DNA of 64,000 nt, taken from Brevibacterium sediminis. Lineage in GTDB: Bacteria; Actinomycetota; Actinomycetes; Actinomycetales; Brevibacteriaceae. The position numbers and the translations under genes are program-made. The stretch lies in contig NZ_JABKDD010000001.1 in the NCBI RefSeq assembly GCF_013623905.1, positions 124,001 through 188,000 of the forward strand, in the 5' to 3' direction. This document shows, in pieces, positions 31,965-40,025 of this stretch. Position 1 is the first letter of the stretch, and every line of letters begins with the position of its first letter. The notes under the pieces are model-generated. The model ran no database searches and had not been told where the DNA came from. It was given only the letters and a program-made list of their open reading frames with translations.

Positions 31965-33041
31965 TCAGAACAGAGCCTGCTGCGATGGGGCGGTGAGCTG
32001 CTGCGTCGGAGCCGCTGGCACGCCCACCGTCTGCCGGTTTCGGCTCGACTCTGGGCGACCGCGCATCCGCGAGGTCGCAGGGTAGTCGTCATCGCTGCGT
32101 CCGCGCAGCCCATATCGGTCGATGAGGGGGTTGATGCGCTCACTGAGCCAGCGCCGATAGTCTTTCGAGGCATAGGATGAGCCGGCGTACATCCTGCGAT
32201 AGCGGGGGAGCAGCTCGGGGCGGTTGTGTTCGAGCCATTCGAAGAACCATTCGCGGGCGCCGGGACGCAGGTGCAGTGCGCCGTAGACGACTCGCGCGGC
32301 TCCGGCGTCCCTGATCGCCCGAAGAGCGGATTCGAGGTGGTCACGGGAGTCGGTGAGCTTCGGCATGATCGGCATCATGAACACGGTGACATCGAACCCG
32401 AGTTCGGCGGCCGCGCGCACGGTGGCCAGCCTGGCCTTCGTCGTCGGCGTGCCGGGTTCGAGGCTCTGCTGCAGAGCGTCGTCGTGAACGGCGATCGACG
32501 TGCTGATCTCAACAGGAGCGTCTTCGGCGACGCGGGCCAGCAGAGGCAGATCTCGTCGCAGCAGCGTGCCCTTGGTCAGAATCGACATCGGAGTCGACTG
32601 TTCGGCCAGTGCGGTGATGATCCCCGGCATGAGGGAGTAGCGGCCTTCGGCGCGCTGATAGGGGTCGGTGTTCGTGCCGAGCGCGACATGGTCTCGCGCC
32701 CAACTCGGGCGTGCCAGTTCGGCGGCGAGGACATCGGCGATATTGATCTTGACGACGACCTGGCGATCGAAGTCGGTCCCGGAATCGAGATCGAGGTATC
32801 GGTGAGTGTTCCTGGCGAAGCAGTACACGCAGGCGTGTGAGCAGCCGCGGTAGGGGTTGACGGTCCAGGAGAAGGGCATCGAGCTGGACTGGGGAACCCT
32901 GTTCAGCGCCGACTTCGCCAGCACCTCGTGGAAGGTGATTCCTGAGAATTCCGGCGTCTGCACCGACCGGACCAGTCCCTTCGTCCCGAAGAGGACAGGT
33001 GTGCCGGGGTCGGTGCTGCCGCTCGCTTCGTTCCACCGCAT
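31965..33041 (-). CDS. Rv2578c-family radical SAM protein (spore photoproduct lyase-like)
   Basis: A 358-residue radical SAM protein. The [4Fe-4S] motif is C67-x3-C71-x2-C74 in GCSHACVYCFARNTH. It belongs to the Rv2578c/SplB-like group, as shown by NPYRGCSHACVYC, DHVALGTNTDPYQRAEGRY and LTKGTLLRRDLPLL. Spore photoproduct lyases repair thymine dimers; Rv2578c members are uncharacterised but are in the mycobacterial LexA regulon as I recall. A perfect 24-bp palindrome with a LexA-box core lies 5-28 bases upstream. No SD is seen. The last 40 residues are disordered. A DNA-repair role is inferred from family and operator. Confidence 0.88.
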   Translation of the reverse strand: MRWNEASGSTDPGTPVLFGTKGLVRSVQTPEFSGITFHEVLAKSALNRVPQSSSMPFSWTVNPYRGCSHACVYCFARNTHRYLDLDSGTDFDRQVVVKINIADVLAAELARPSWARDHVALGTNTDPYQRAEGRYSLMPGIITALAEQSTPMSILTKGTLLRRDLPLLARVAEDAPVEISTSIAVHDDALQQSLEPGTPTTKARLATVRAAAELGFDVTVFMMPIMPKLTDSRDHLESALRAIRDAGAARVVYGALHLRPGAREWFFEWLEHNRPELLPRYRRMYAGSSYASKDYRRWLSERINPLIDRYGLRGRSDDDYPATSRMRGRPESSRNRQTVGVPAAPTQQLTAPSQQALF

Positions 33042-33045
33042 GACA

Positions 33046-33069
33046 GCATTCGAACACGAGTTCGAATGC
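33046..33069. promoter_or_regulatory. Consensus LexA (SOS) box upstream of the radical SAM gene
   Basis: GCATTCGAAC-ACGA-GTTCGAATGC: perfect 10-bp arms around 4 bases. The inner TCGAAC-N4-GTTCGA exactly matches the actinobacterial LexA consensus. Its position, just upstream of the ATG at 33041 on the minus strand, would allow LexA to block transcription. The arms extend symmetrically beyond the consensus by four bases. Confidence 0.85.
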
Positions 33070-33102
33070 GAGTCAAGCGTGGGGCATTGCGTTCAGACGG
33101 GG

Positions 33103-33633
33103 TCAGGAAACGCGCAGTCCCTTGAACTCGCTGCGGTGGAAGACCAGGGCCTCGGGTCCGTCGTCATTGCGAGTGCCGAGGATCTCGAGCAGGGCCACGG
33201 TGTGGTCGCCGGCCGCGACCTCATCGTAGAGCCGGGTCCAGAGGAACGCTGAGCTGCCGGGGATCGTCAGTGCGCCTCCGGCAGTGATCTCAGGGCTGAC
33301 GCCGGTGAATCGTCGACTGCGGTCCTTGGCTGCCAACTGCCTGGCCAGGTGCTCCTGGTCAGTGCCCAGCAGTGAGATCCCCAGCTCGGGGGCTCGCCGC
33401 AGGGTGGGCCAAGTGGTCGATGTGTTCTGGACGGCGACGCTGACCAATGGTGGGTCGAGGGAAACGCCGACGGTGAGGGTGGAGGCGACGAGGCCCAGTG
33501 GCGCCGCATCGATTTCGGCGCCGATGAAGGCGACCCCCTGGGGGAAATGGGAGAAGGTCTCGCGGAGAGCCTCAGGTGTTGCGGGGGTCACCGGGGCCGG
33601 TGACTGTGCGGTGCGGTCTGCCAAGAGTGTCAT
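33103..33633 (-). CDS. Flavin reductase (FMN reductase domain), two-component monooxygenase partner
   Basis: A 176-residue flavin reductase-like protein of the HpaC/NtaB/split-barrel type. It has the flavin-binding VASTLTVGVSLDPPLVSVAVQN (as two segments), and GDHTVALLEILG near the end. The initial FSHFPQGVAFIGAE strand is typical. It reduces FMN or FAD with NAD(P)H and releases it to a monooxygenase. The ATG at 33633 is placed after GGTGAAGGA. Divergent from the MFS and LLM monooxygenase genes; together they form a plausible uptake, reduced-flavin and oxygenation set. Confidence 0.86.
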   Translation of the reverse strand: MTLLADRTAQSPAPVTPATPEALRETFSHFPQGVAFIGAEIDAAPLGLVASTLTVGVSLDPPLVSVAVQNTSTTWPTLRRAPELGISLLGTDQEHLARQLAAKDRSRRFTGVSPEITAGGALTIPGSSAFLWTRLYDEVAAGDHTVALLEILGTRNDDGPEALVFHRSEFKGLRVS

Positions 33634-33945
33634 TCCTTCACCTCTGCGTTCGTGTGGTCGTCGGTGTCTCAGATGCCAGTTGATGCGATGACGCTCACCG
33701 ATCCGTTGAGCAATCCAAGAGTGTGGGTTCGTCTGTCGGGGTCGTTGAGGTCGATCATTGCAAAGCGGAGGCGCCGATGTCGTGGCCGAGGTCATATGAA
33801 GACGACTTATGACCGCATATGACGCTGAGAGTCGGGGCGTGACGGAAGCGTGCGGCCGGTGACGGGGTTCGGGCATAGATTGCTCAGCGAATCATGCGCT
33901 CGTCAGGCAGCGAGCCGCCCGAACCCCGCCGCAGAGGAGAACCCT
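33634..33945. other. Divergent intergenic region (312 bp) between flavin reductase and MFS genes
   Basis: No coding sequence is supported. Three related 7-mers lie close together: CATATGA at 33793-33799, CTTATGA at 33806-33812 and CATATGA at 33816-33822; the first is inside the palindrome TCATATGA. They are AT-rich in a GC-rich setting and may be activator or repressor half-sites. A TAGATT hexamer near 33877 could be a -10 for the MFS/monooxygenase transcript. No riboswitch was recognised. Confidence 0.5.
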
Positions 33946-35277
33946 ATGACGCAGACGCCGGTCACCGCACCGAGCACCCAGGACCCGCCGCAGCGGCTCC
34001 TGTCCGGAAAGAAGCGGGTGCTGGCCTCGGCCTTCGCCGGGACGACGATCGAATGGTACGACTTCTACCTCTACGGCACCGCCGCGGCCCTGATCTTCAA
34101 CGTCCAGTTCTTCCCCTCCGACAGTGAGCTCGGCAGCCGACTCGCGTCCTTCGCTACTCTCGCCGTCGGATTCTTCGCTCGGCCCTTGGGCGGAATCGTC
34201 GCCGGCCACCTCGGCGACCGTGTCGGTCGCAAGGCTCTGCTCGTCGTCTCCCTTCTGTCCATGGGGACGGCGTCGACGCTCATCGGCCTGGTCCCGAACT
34301 TCGACGCCATCGGCTGGTGGGCCGCTGTCTCCCTCGTCGTTCTGCGTATCGTCCAAGGCCTGTCGGCAGGTGCCGAATGGGGCGGATCGGCTCTGCTGTC
34401 CGTCGAACATGCACCCGCCCGCAAACGCGGTCTCTTCGGATCCTTCACCCAGATCGGATCTGCGGCGGGAATGCTGTTGGCCACCAGCTCCTTCTTCCTC
34501 GTCCAGAACCTGATGAGTGATGAAGCGTTCGAGGCCTTCGGCTGGCGCATCCCCTTCCTCGCCTCCGCGCTGCTCGTGGCACTGGGACTGTGGATCCGCC
34601 TCGGCGTCTCCGATGCGCCTGAGTTCCAGGAACTCAAGGATTCCGGAAAGGTCGCCAAAGCACCGCTGCGGGAGGTGCTGACCGCTCATCCGCGGGTCCT
34701 GCTCGTCACCATCGGACTGCGCCTGGCACAGAACAGCGTCTTCTACCTCATCACCGTCTACATGCTCAGCTACCTGGCGGAGAATCGCGGCGATTCGACC
34801 TCGGGGGTCACAGCCGTCATGATCGCCTCGGCGGTCGGACTGGTGACCGGACCGGCTTGGGGGTGGGCCTCGGACCGGATCGGTCGCAAGCCCGTGACGA
34901 TCTTCGGACTCATCGGCATCGCAGTATTCGGCTGGTTCTTCTTCGCCTTCCTCGACGCAGGTCCGCTGGGACTGTTGCCCCTGGTCGTCATCCTCGGCAT
35001 GAATCTCGCCCACGATGCCGTCTATGGTCCCCAGGCGGCTTGGTTCGCCGAACAGTTCCCCATCGAGGTCCGCTACTCGGGTGTGAACATGGGCTACCAG
35101 CTGGGCACCGTCATCGGCGGCGGAATCATGCCGATGGTCGCGGCCCTGCTCTACGTCGCCGGCGGCCACTCGCCGTGGCTCATCTGCGGCTACCTCACCC
35201 TGCTGTGCGTCCTCTCGCTCATCGCCGCCATCGGCGCCAAAGATCCTGCCCGAGCGCTCGCGCGCACCGCGGCCTGA
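33946..35277 (+). CDS. MFS transporter, metabolite:H+ symporter (MHS) type
   Basis: A 443-residue, 12-helix carrier. The MHS start FAGTTIEWYDFYLYGTAAAL is diagnostic (shared with ProP, ShiA and KgtP). The loop 2-3 motif is GHLGDRVGRKALLV, and the cytoplasmic R/K-rich signature GAEWGGSALLSVEHAP is present. Start at the ATG preceded by CAGAGGAGA; the open frame upstream is not used. The LLM monooxygenase gene follows after 58 bases on the same strand, so the substrate is probably the compound that enzyme oxidises. Confidence 0.9.
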   Translation: MTQTPVTAPSTQDPPQRLLSGKKRVLASAFAGTTIEWYDFYLYGTAAALIFNVQFFPSDSELGSRLASFATLAVGFFARPLGGIVAGHLGDRVGRKALLVVSLLSMGTASTLIGLVPNFDAIGWWAAVSLVVLRIVQGLSAGAEWGGSALLSVEHAPARKRGLFGSFTQIGSAAGMLLATSSFFLVQNLMSDEAFEAFGWRIPFLASALLVALGLWIRLGVSDAPEFQELKDSGKVAKAPLREVLTAHPRVLLVTIGLRLAQNSVFYLITVYMLSYLAENRGDSTSGVTAVMIASAVGLVTGPAWGWASDRIGRKPVTIFGLIGIAVFGWFFFAFLDAGPLGLLPLVVILGMNLAHDAVYGPQAAWFAEQFPIEVRYSGVNMGYQLGTVIGGGIMPMVAALLYVAGGHSPWLICGYLTLLCVLSLIAAIGAKDPARALARTAA

Positions 35278-35335
35278 ACACACCCGCCGATACGTCGGCC
35301 CGCACCCATCGCACCACCATGATTAGGAGACTCCT

Positions 35336-36715
35336 ATGACGAAACCGATTCTGCTCAACGCCTTCGACATGATGACCCCGGTCCACCAGTCACCCGGACT
35401 GTGGCGCCACCCGGAATCGAGAGTCGACGAATTCACCCAACTGTCCTTCTGGACGGACCTGGCCAAGACCCTCGAGGACGGCGGATTCTCCTCCCTCTTC
35501 CTCGCCGACATCCTCGGCGTCTATGACGTGTACGGCGGCAACGCGGATGTCACGAACCGTGGGGGAGTGCAGTTCCCACTGCTCGACCCCCTCGTCGCCG
35601 TCCCCGCCATGGCCGCAGCCACGACGACGCTGGGATTCGGTGTGACCGCCTCGGTGACCTATGAGAAGCCCTACCTGCTCGCCCGCACCCTGACCACCCT
35701 CGATCACTTCACGAACGGACGTGTGGCCTGGAACATCGTCACCAGCTATGTCGACTCCGCTGCCCGCAACCTCGGGCTCAAGGGCCAGATCCCGCACGAT
35801 GAGCGCTACGATCGGGCCGATGAGTTCATGGAGGTCATGTACAAGCTGTTCGAGGGCTCGATCACTCCGGACGCACTCAAAGCCGATGCCGACGCCAACG
35901 TCTTCGTCGACCCGAACGAGGTCCACGACATCGGCCACGACGGCAAGTTCTTCACCGTCCCCGGTCAGGCGCTCGCCGTCCCCGGACCGCAGGGCACCCC
36001 GCTGCTCTTCCAGGCCGGCGCATCCAAACGCGGCCAGGAATTCGCGCTCGACCACGCCGAGGCGATCTTCTTCTCCGGACCGACCCCGGAGATCCTGCGC
36101 AGCTGGGTCGACAAGGTCCGTGACGGACTCGAAGAGCGCGGACGCGCCCGTGACGCGGTGAAGATCTTCGCTCTGGCCACCGTCATCGTCGACGACACTG
36201 ACGAAGCCGCCGAGGCTCGCCTGGCCGACTATCGCCGCTACGTCGACACCGAATCCGCGCTGTCCCTGTTCGGCGGATGGACCGGAGTCGACCTCTCGGG
36301 AGCTGACCCCGAAGACACCCTCGAATACGTCTCGACCGAAGCCAACCAATCCGCGCTCGCCTCCTTCACCACCATGGCCGGAGACAAACCCTGGACGATT
36401 CGGGACCTCGCGGAGTTCGTCGCCCTCGGCGGACGCGGACCGGTCATCACCGGATCGCCGGAGACGATCGTCGACGAGTTCGAACGGTGGATGACCGAAG
36501 CCGATATCGACGGATTCAACATCGCCGCGGCCGTGCGCCCGGCCGATGCCGAACGCTTCACGAAGTACGTCTCGCCCGAACTGCGCCGCCGCGGACTCCT
36601 GCCCGAACCGACCGCAGGTGCTACGGTGCGCGAGCAGCTCACCGGGGCCGGCCCCCGCCTGGCCGAGGACCACACGGGTGCCCGGTTCCGCCTCGGCGAG
36701 GGTGCCCGCGTCTGA
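35336..36715 (+). CDS. LLM-class FMNH2-dependent monooxygenase (NtaA/DmoA/SnaA type)
   Basis: A 459-residue bacterial luciferase-like TIM barrel of the nitrilotriacetate monooxygenase (NtaA/SnaA/DszA) class. Signatures: N-terminal NAFDMMTPVHQSPGLWRHP, SLFLADILGVYDVYGG, GFGVTASVTYEKPYLLAR, GRVAWNIVTSYVDSAARNLG and GTPLLFQAGASKRGQEFALDHAE in pieces. It is a two-component enzyme that uses FMNH2 from a separate reductase, here the adjacent 33103-33633 protein. Class substrates include aminopolycarboxylates, dibenzothiophene sulfone and dimethyl sulfide. The present substrate cannot be specified. The C-terminal 40 residues are extended. Confidence 0.9.
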   Translation: MTKPILLNAFDMMTPVHQSPGLWRHPESRVDEFTQLSFWTDLAKTLEDGGFSSLFLADILGVYDVYGGNADVTNRGGVQFPLLDPLVAVPAMAAATTTLGFGVTASVTYEKPYLLARTLTTLDHFTNGRVAWNIVTSYVDSAARNLGLKGQIPHDERYDRADEFMEVMYKLFEGSITPDALKADADANVFVDPNEVHDIGHDGKFFTVPGQALAVPGPQGTPLLFQAGASKRGQEFALDHAEAIFFSGPTPEILRSWVDKVRDGLEERGRARDAVKIFALATVIVDDTDEAAEARLADYRRYVDTESALSLFGGWTGVDLSGADPEDTLEYVSTEANQSALASFTTMAGDKPWTIRDLAEFVALGGRGPVITGSPETIVDEFERWMTEADIDGFNIAAAVRPADAERFTKYVSPELRRRGLLPEPTAGATVREQLTGAGPRLAEDHTGARFRLGEGARV

Positions 36716-36733
36716 TCACACGGGGTCCGACGA

Positions 36734-36780
36734 ATCGGGGAACGGCCGTGGGGCATAATGGTCTGCGGCCGTTTTCCGAT
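36734..36780 (+). terminator. Hairpin between monooxygenase and MFS genes
   Basis: ATCGGGGAACGGCCG (36734-36748) pairs with CGGCCGTTTTCCGAT (36766-36780); 13 Watson-Crick pairs and 2 G-U pairs in plus RNA, loop of 17 bases. The G-U pairs are only stable in the plus-strand RNA. The loop contains CATAAT (36754-36759), which may be a -10 for the following MFS gene, so the element may be both terminator and promoter. Confidence 0.5.
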
Positions 36781-36804
36781 CCGTGAACCGAACTGAGACC
36801 GCGA

Positions 36805-38088
36805 ATGAGTGCATCGACTCCGCTGACCACCACTGATGATTCGGGCGATCGCGGATACCGGCGCAGAGCTCTCGTCGCCGCGGCTGTCGGCTACGGACTC
36901 GACGGCTTCGACCTCCTCATTCTCAGCTTCGCCCTATCGGGCATCATCGCCTCATTCGGGCTCAGCGACATCGCAGCCGGGTCCCTGTCGACGATCACTC
37001 TGCTCGGCGCAGTGGTCGGCGGAATCGTCTTCGGTGCCCTCGCCGACCGTCACGGCCGGGTACGGGTGCTCACCTGGACGGTCCTCATCTTCGCGGTGTT
37101 CACCGGACTGTCGGCGCTGGCACAGGGGTATTGGGATCTCGCGGCCTACCGGTTCATCGCCGGAATCGGAATCGGCGGTGAGTTCGGCATCGGCATGGCC
37201 CTGGCCGCCGAGGCGGTGCGTGCCGACCAGCGAGCGCGGGCCACATCATGGGTGGGGGTGGGGTTCCAACTCGGCGTATTCGCCGCAGCCGTCGTCTCGG
37301 CTCCCGTCATCGCCCTGTGGGGTTGGCGGGCACTGTTCGTCTTCGGACTCGTTCCCGCAGTCTTCGCCTTCGTCATCCGTCGCGGAGTCGAGGAGCCGGA
37401 GACCTTCGTCCGGGCCCGGGAACACGAGGAGACGGAGGCCGAAGTCGCCCGTGGGAACCTCGACACGAACGGAGTGCCGACCTCCTTCGGTGCGAAGATC
37501 GCCGCGCTGTTCAAGGATCGGGACACGGTGAAGATCACCCTGGCCCTGACGATTCTCACCACCGTGCAGAACTTCGGCTACTTCGGCATCATCACCTGGC
37601 TGCCGAACTACCTGTCCGAGCAGATGGATCTGGGAGTCACCAAGGGTTCGCTGTGGACAGCGGTGACGGTCATGGGAATGCTCGCCGGGATCCTCATCTT
37701 CGGCCAGGTCGCCGACCGCCTCGGTCGACGTCCCGCCTTCTGGATCTTCCAGGCCGGAGCCATCGTCACCATCCTCGCCTACAGCCAGTTCACCGATCCG
37801 AGCGCTCTGCTGGCCGGCGGATTCTTCATGGGCGCCTTCGCCAACGGAATGCTGGGAGGCCATGGGGCGCTGCTTGCCGAGCTCTATCCCACGGCGATCA
37901 GGGCGACGGCGCAGAATGTCATCTTCAACATCGGCCGTGCCATCGGGGGACTGGCACCGGTCGTCATCGCCCTTCTCGCAGGGCATCTCGGCTTCGGCTT
38001 CGCTCTGGCGCTGCTGCCGATCATCTACCTCATCCAATTCCTCGCTATGTTCCTCATTCCGGAGCGCCGCGGCCACCGCCTCGACTGA
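36805..38088 (+). CDS. MFS transporter, aromatic acid:H+ symporter (AAHS)-like
   Basis: A 427-residue 12-helix carrier. AAHS-type markers are the first helix with YGLDGFDLLILSFALSG, with the acidic Asp used for proton coupling, and the loop 2-3 signature GALADRHGRVRVLTW. The central loop (190-230) is hydrophilic with RAREHEETEAEVARG. Family members import protocatechuate, 4-hydroxybenzoate, benzoate or muconate. No catabolic genes are adjacent except the upstream monooxygenase, so the substrate is open. Confidence 0.87.
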   Translation: MSASTPLTTTDDSGDRGYRRRALVAAAVGYGLDGFDLLILSFALSGIIASFGLSDIAAGSLSTITLLGAVVGGIVFGALADRHGRVRVLTWTVLIFAVFTGLSALAQGYWDLAAYRFIAGIGIGGEFGIGMALAAEAVRADQRARATSWVGVGFQLGVFAAAVVSAPVIALWGWRALFVFGLVPAVFAFVIRRGVEEPETFVRAREHEETEAEVARGNLDTNGVPTSFGAKIAALFKDRDTVKITLALTILTTVQNFGYFGIITWLPNYLSEQMDLGVTKGSLWTAVTVMGMLAGILIFGQVADRLGRRPAFWIFQAGAIVTILAYSQFTDPSALLAGGFFMGAFANGMLGGHGALLAELYPTAIRATAQNVIFNIGRAIGGLAPVVIALLAGHLGFGFALALLPIIYLIQFLAMFLIPERRGHRLD

Positions 38089-38100
38089 GCTGTGAGTCCG

Positions 38101-38134
38101 GGTGCAGCGTTCCTGGGTGCGCTGTGCCTGCACC
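38101..38134 (+). terminator. Possible terminator between two MFS genes
   Basis: GGTGCAG (38101-38107) pairs with CTGCACC (38128-38134) around 20 bases, extended by CC/GG pairs with one bulged G. Just downstream, GTTCG-TGA-CGAAC (38138-38150) is a further perfect dyad before the next MFS start. The loop is long, so confidence is low. Confidence 0.3.
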
Positions 38135-38171
38135 GGCGTTCGTGACGAACTGTGACGGCAGGTGACAGCGC

Positions 38172-39692
38172 ATGGCCGCCGCGACACCATACTTGTCGAC
38201 TGTGACTTCGACAGATCCCGCCGCGAACTCGGCACAGACACCCTCCGCGGCCGCTCAGAACAGGCAGGCCGGAACGCAGACTCCGCGCATCGTCTCCTCG
38301 GCGGCCGATATCCATTCGATCCTCGCTGAATTCGGCTCTCAGGGGACGAAAACGACGGCGGTGATCATCCTCGCGCTCGGCGGGATCTTCATGGACGCCT
38401 ATGACTTCTCCTCCCTGGCCTTCGGCATCACCGCCATTCAGGAGCAGTTCGGTCTCAACGGTTTCATGACCGGACTCGTCAACGCCTCGATCATGGTCGG
38501 TGCCGTCATCGGCGCCCTCTTCGGCGGATACCTCGTCGACCGGTTCGGGCGGTACCGACTCTTCATGGCCGATATGGTCTTCTTCGTCGTCGCAGCCATC
38601 GGCTGCGCGGTGGCACCGAACGAATGGGTCCTCATCGCCTTCCGCTTCGTCATGGGCATCGGCGTCGGTCTCGACCTGCCGGTGGCGATGGCCTTCCTCG
38701 CCGAATTCTCCAAGCTCAAAGGCAAAGGGAACCGCTCGCAGCGGGTCAACGCCTGGTCGCCGGCCTGGTACTTCGCCACCGGTATGGGCTACGTCATCGT
38801 GCTCATCATCTTCATCACCCTGCCCTACGACCAACATGCCATTCTGTGGCGCATCGTCGTCGGCTTCGGTGCCGTGCCCGCGCTCATCGTCCTCCTCGTT
38901 CGTCGCCGCTACCTTGCCGAATCACCCGAATGGCTGGCCAACCAGGGCGATCTGCGCGGCGCCGTCGAAGTCATGCGCAGCCATCACAACCTCAATGTCG
39001 AACTCGCTCCCGAGGGGGAACGCGAGACCGCGAACGCCTCGGACAGTTCGGCCAAGGGCGGACGGTGGGCCGGGTTCGCCGAACTCTTCTCCCCGCGCTA
39101 CCGGGTCCGTACGATCGTCGCTCTCTGCGTCTCCGTGTTCTCGACGTTCGGCTACAACGCCGTCGCCTACGGCACCCCGCTCATCATCACCACGCTCTTC
39201 CACCAGACTCCGCTGATCACGATCATCGCCTCACTGGTCATCAATCTGGGCTTCGGCACGCTCGGGGGACTCCTGGGCATGAGCATCGTCAACCGCTTCG
39301 GGACCCGGAGGATCACCCTGTTCGGATTCGTGATCCAAGCCCTGGCGCTGGGAACGCTGGCGATCGTGGGCATCCCGAACGGGGCTCTCGTCCTCGTCGC
39401 GGTGGCCATGCTCGCTGCGTTCGTCTTCGCTCAAGCCGGGGGACCGGGAGCGAACCTCATGAACTATGCGACCCTGTCGTATCCGACCCGTCTGCGCGGT
39501 ATCGGCATCGGTTTCAACCAGTCGGTCCTGCGTGCCTTCTCGATCGTCTCACTCATCATGTTCCCGATCCTTGCGGCCTCGCTGGGCACCGGTGTGTTCT
39601 GGATCGTCGCCTGCGCACCGTTGGCGGGTGCGATCGCCGTCGGCATCGTCGCCTGGGATCCGACGGCCAAGGACGTCGAGCACGAAGACTGA
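38172..39692 (+). CDS. MFS transporter, sugar-porter/metabolite symporter type
   Basis: A 506-residue 12-helix carrier. It has ALGGIFMDAYDFSSLAFGIT at helix 1, the loop 2-3 GGYLVDRFGRYRLFMADM and the helix 4-5 sequence FRFVMGIGVGLDLPVAMAFLAEFS split in two. The PESP/PEW-like signature is LAESPEWLANQG. The start is uncertain: ATG 38172 and GTG 38202 are both in frame and neither has a clear SD. The first 55 residues are Ala/Ser/Thr/Gln-rich and disordered. Substrate unknown. Confidence 0.85.
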   Translation: MAAATPYLSTVTSTDPAANSAQTPSAAAQNRQAGTQTPRIVSSAADIHSILAEFGSQGTKTTAVIILALGGIFMDAYDFSSLAFGITAIQEQFGLNGFMTGLVNASIMVGAVIGALFGGYLVDRFGRYRLFMADMVFFVVAAIGCAVAPNEWVLIAFRFVMGIGVGLDLPVAMAFLAEFSKLKGKGNRSQRVNAWSPAWYFATGMGYVIVLIIFITLPYDQHAILWRIVVGFGAVPALIVLLVRRRYLAESPEWLANQGDLRGAVEVMRSHHNLNVELAPEGERETANASDSSAKGGRWAGFAELFSPRYRVRTIVALCVSVFSTFGYNAVAYGTPLIITTLFHQTPLITIIASLVINLGFGTLGGLLGMSIVNRFGTRRITLFGFVIQALALGTLAIVGIPNGALVLVAVAMLAAFVFAQAGGPGANLMNYATLSYPTRLRGIGIGFNQSVLRAFSIVSLIMFPILAASLGTGVFWIVACAPLAGAIAVGIVAWDPTAKDVEHED

Positions 39693-40025
39693 GGCCCGCG
39701 ACCGGCGGTGGCTGCCCAGAGCAGTGCACTTCAGATGGGACGTGCCCGAGCGGCCATGACCAGCGGGAACGGTCACATTGAGAATGAATGGTATGCCATC
39801 GAGTGAAATGCTCGTTCGGCCGTTCCCCGGCCGCGTCCCCGAGCGACCCGGATGCGGTTGCGAGTCGCATATGTAAGGCTGCAGCGAAATCGCCCGGCCT
39901 GACTCATTGCCAGTGGGGTGTGAGCTGGGTTACTCTGAATCGGTCAGATGAACGGTGTCACAGAGCTGTGTTTACTTTTTTGGTATCCCAGTTTGGGCGC
40001 TGACCGGATCCAAGGAGTGGACTGC
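39693..40025. other. Intergenic region (333 bp) with promoter for the NCS1 permease
   Basis: No gene. CGGCCG-TTCCC-CGGCCG (39817-39833) is a 6-bp stem hairpin that may end the MFS transcript. TTGCCA (39908-39913), 17-18 bases, then TTACTC/TACTCT (39931-39937) is the most convincing sigma70-like promoter, giving a leader of about 85 bases before the AAGGAG SD at 40011-40016. The end of the leader has CCCA-GTT-TGGG and a T-run (TACTTTTTTGG), possibly for regulation. Confidence 0.5.

Noticed and set aside
33634..33945. SAM or other sulfur riboswitch upstream of the monooxygenase set
   Set aside because: No conserved junction or kink-turn could be found; only short AT-rich repeats are present.
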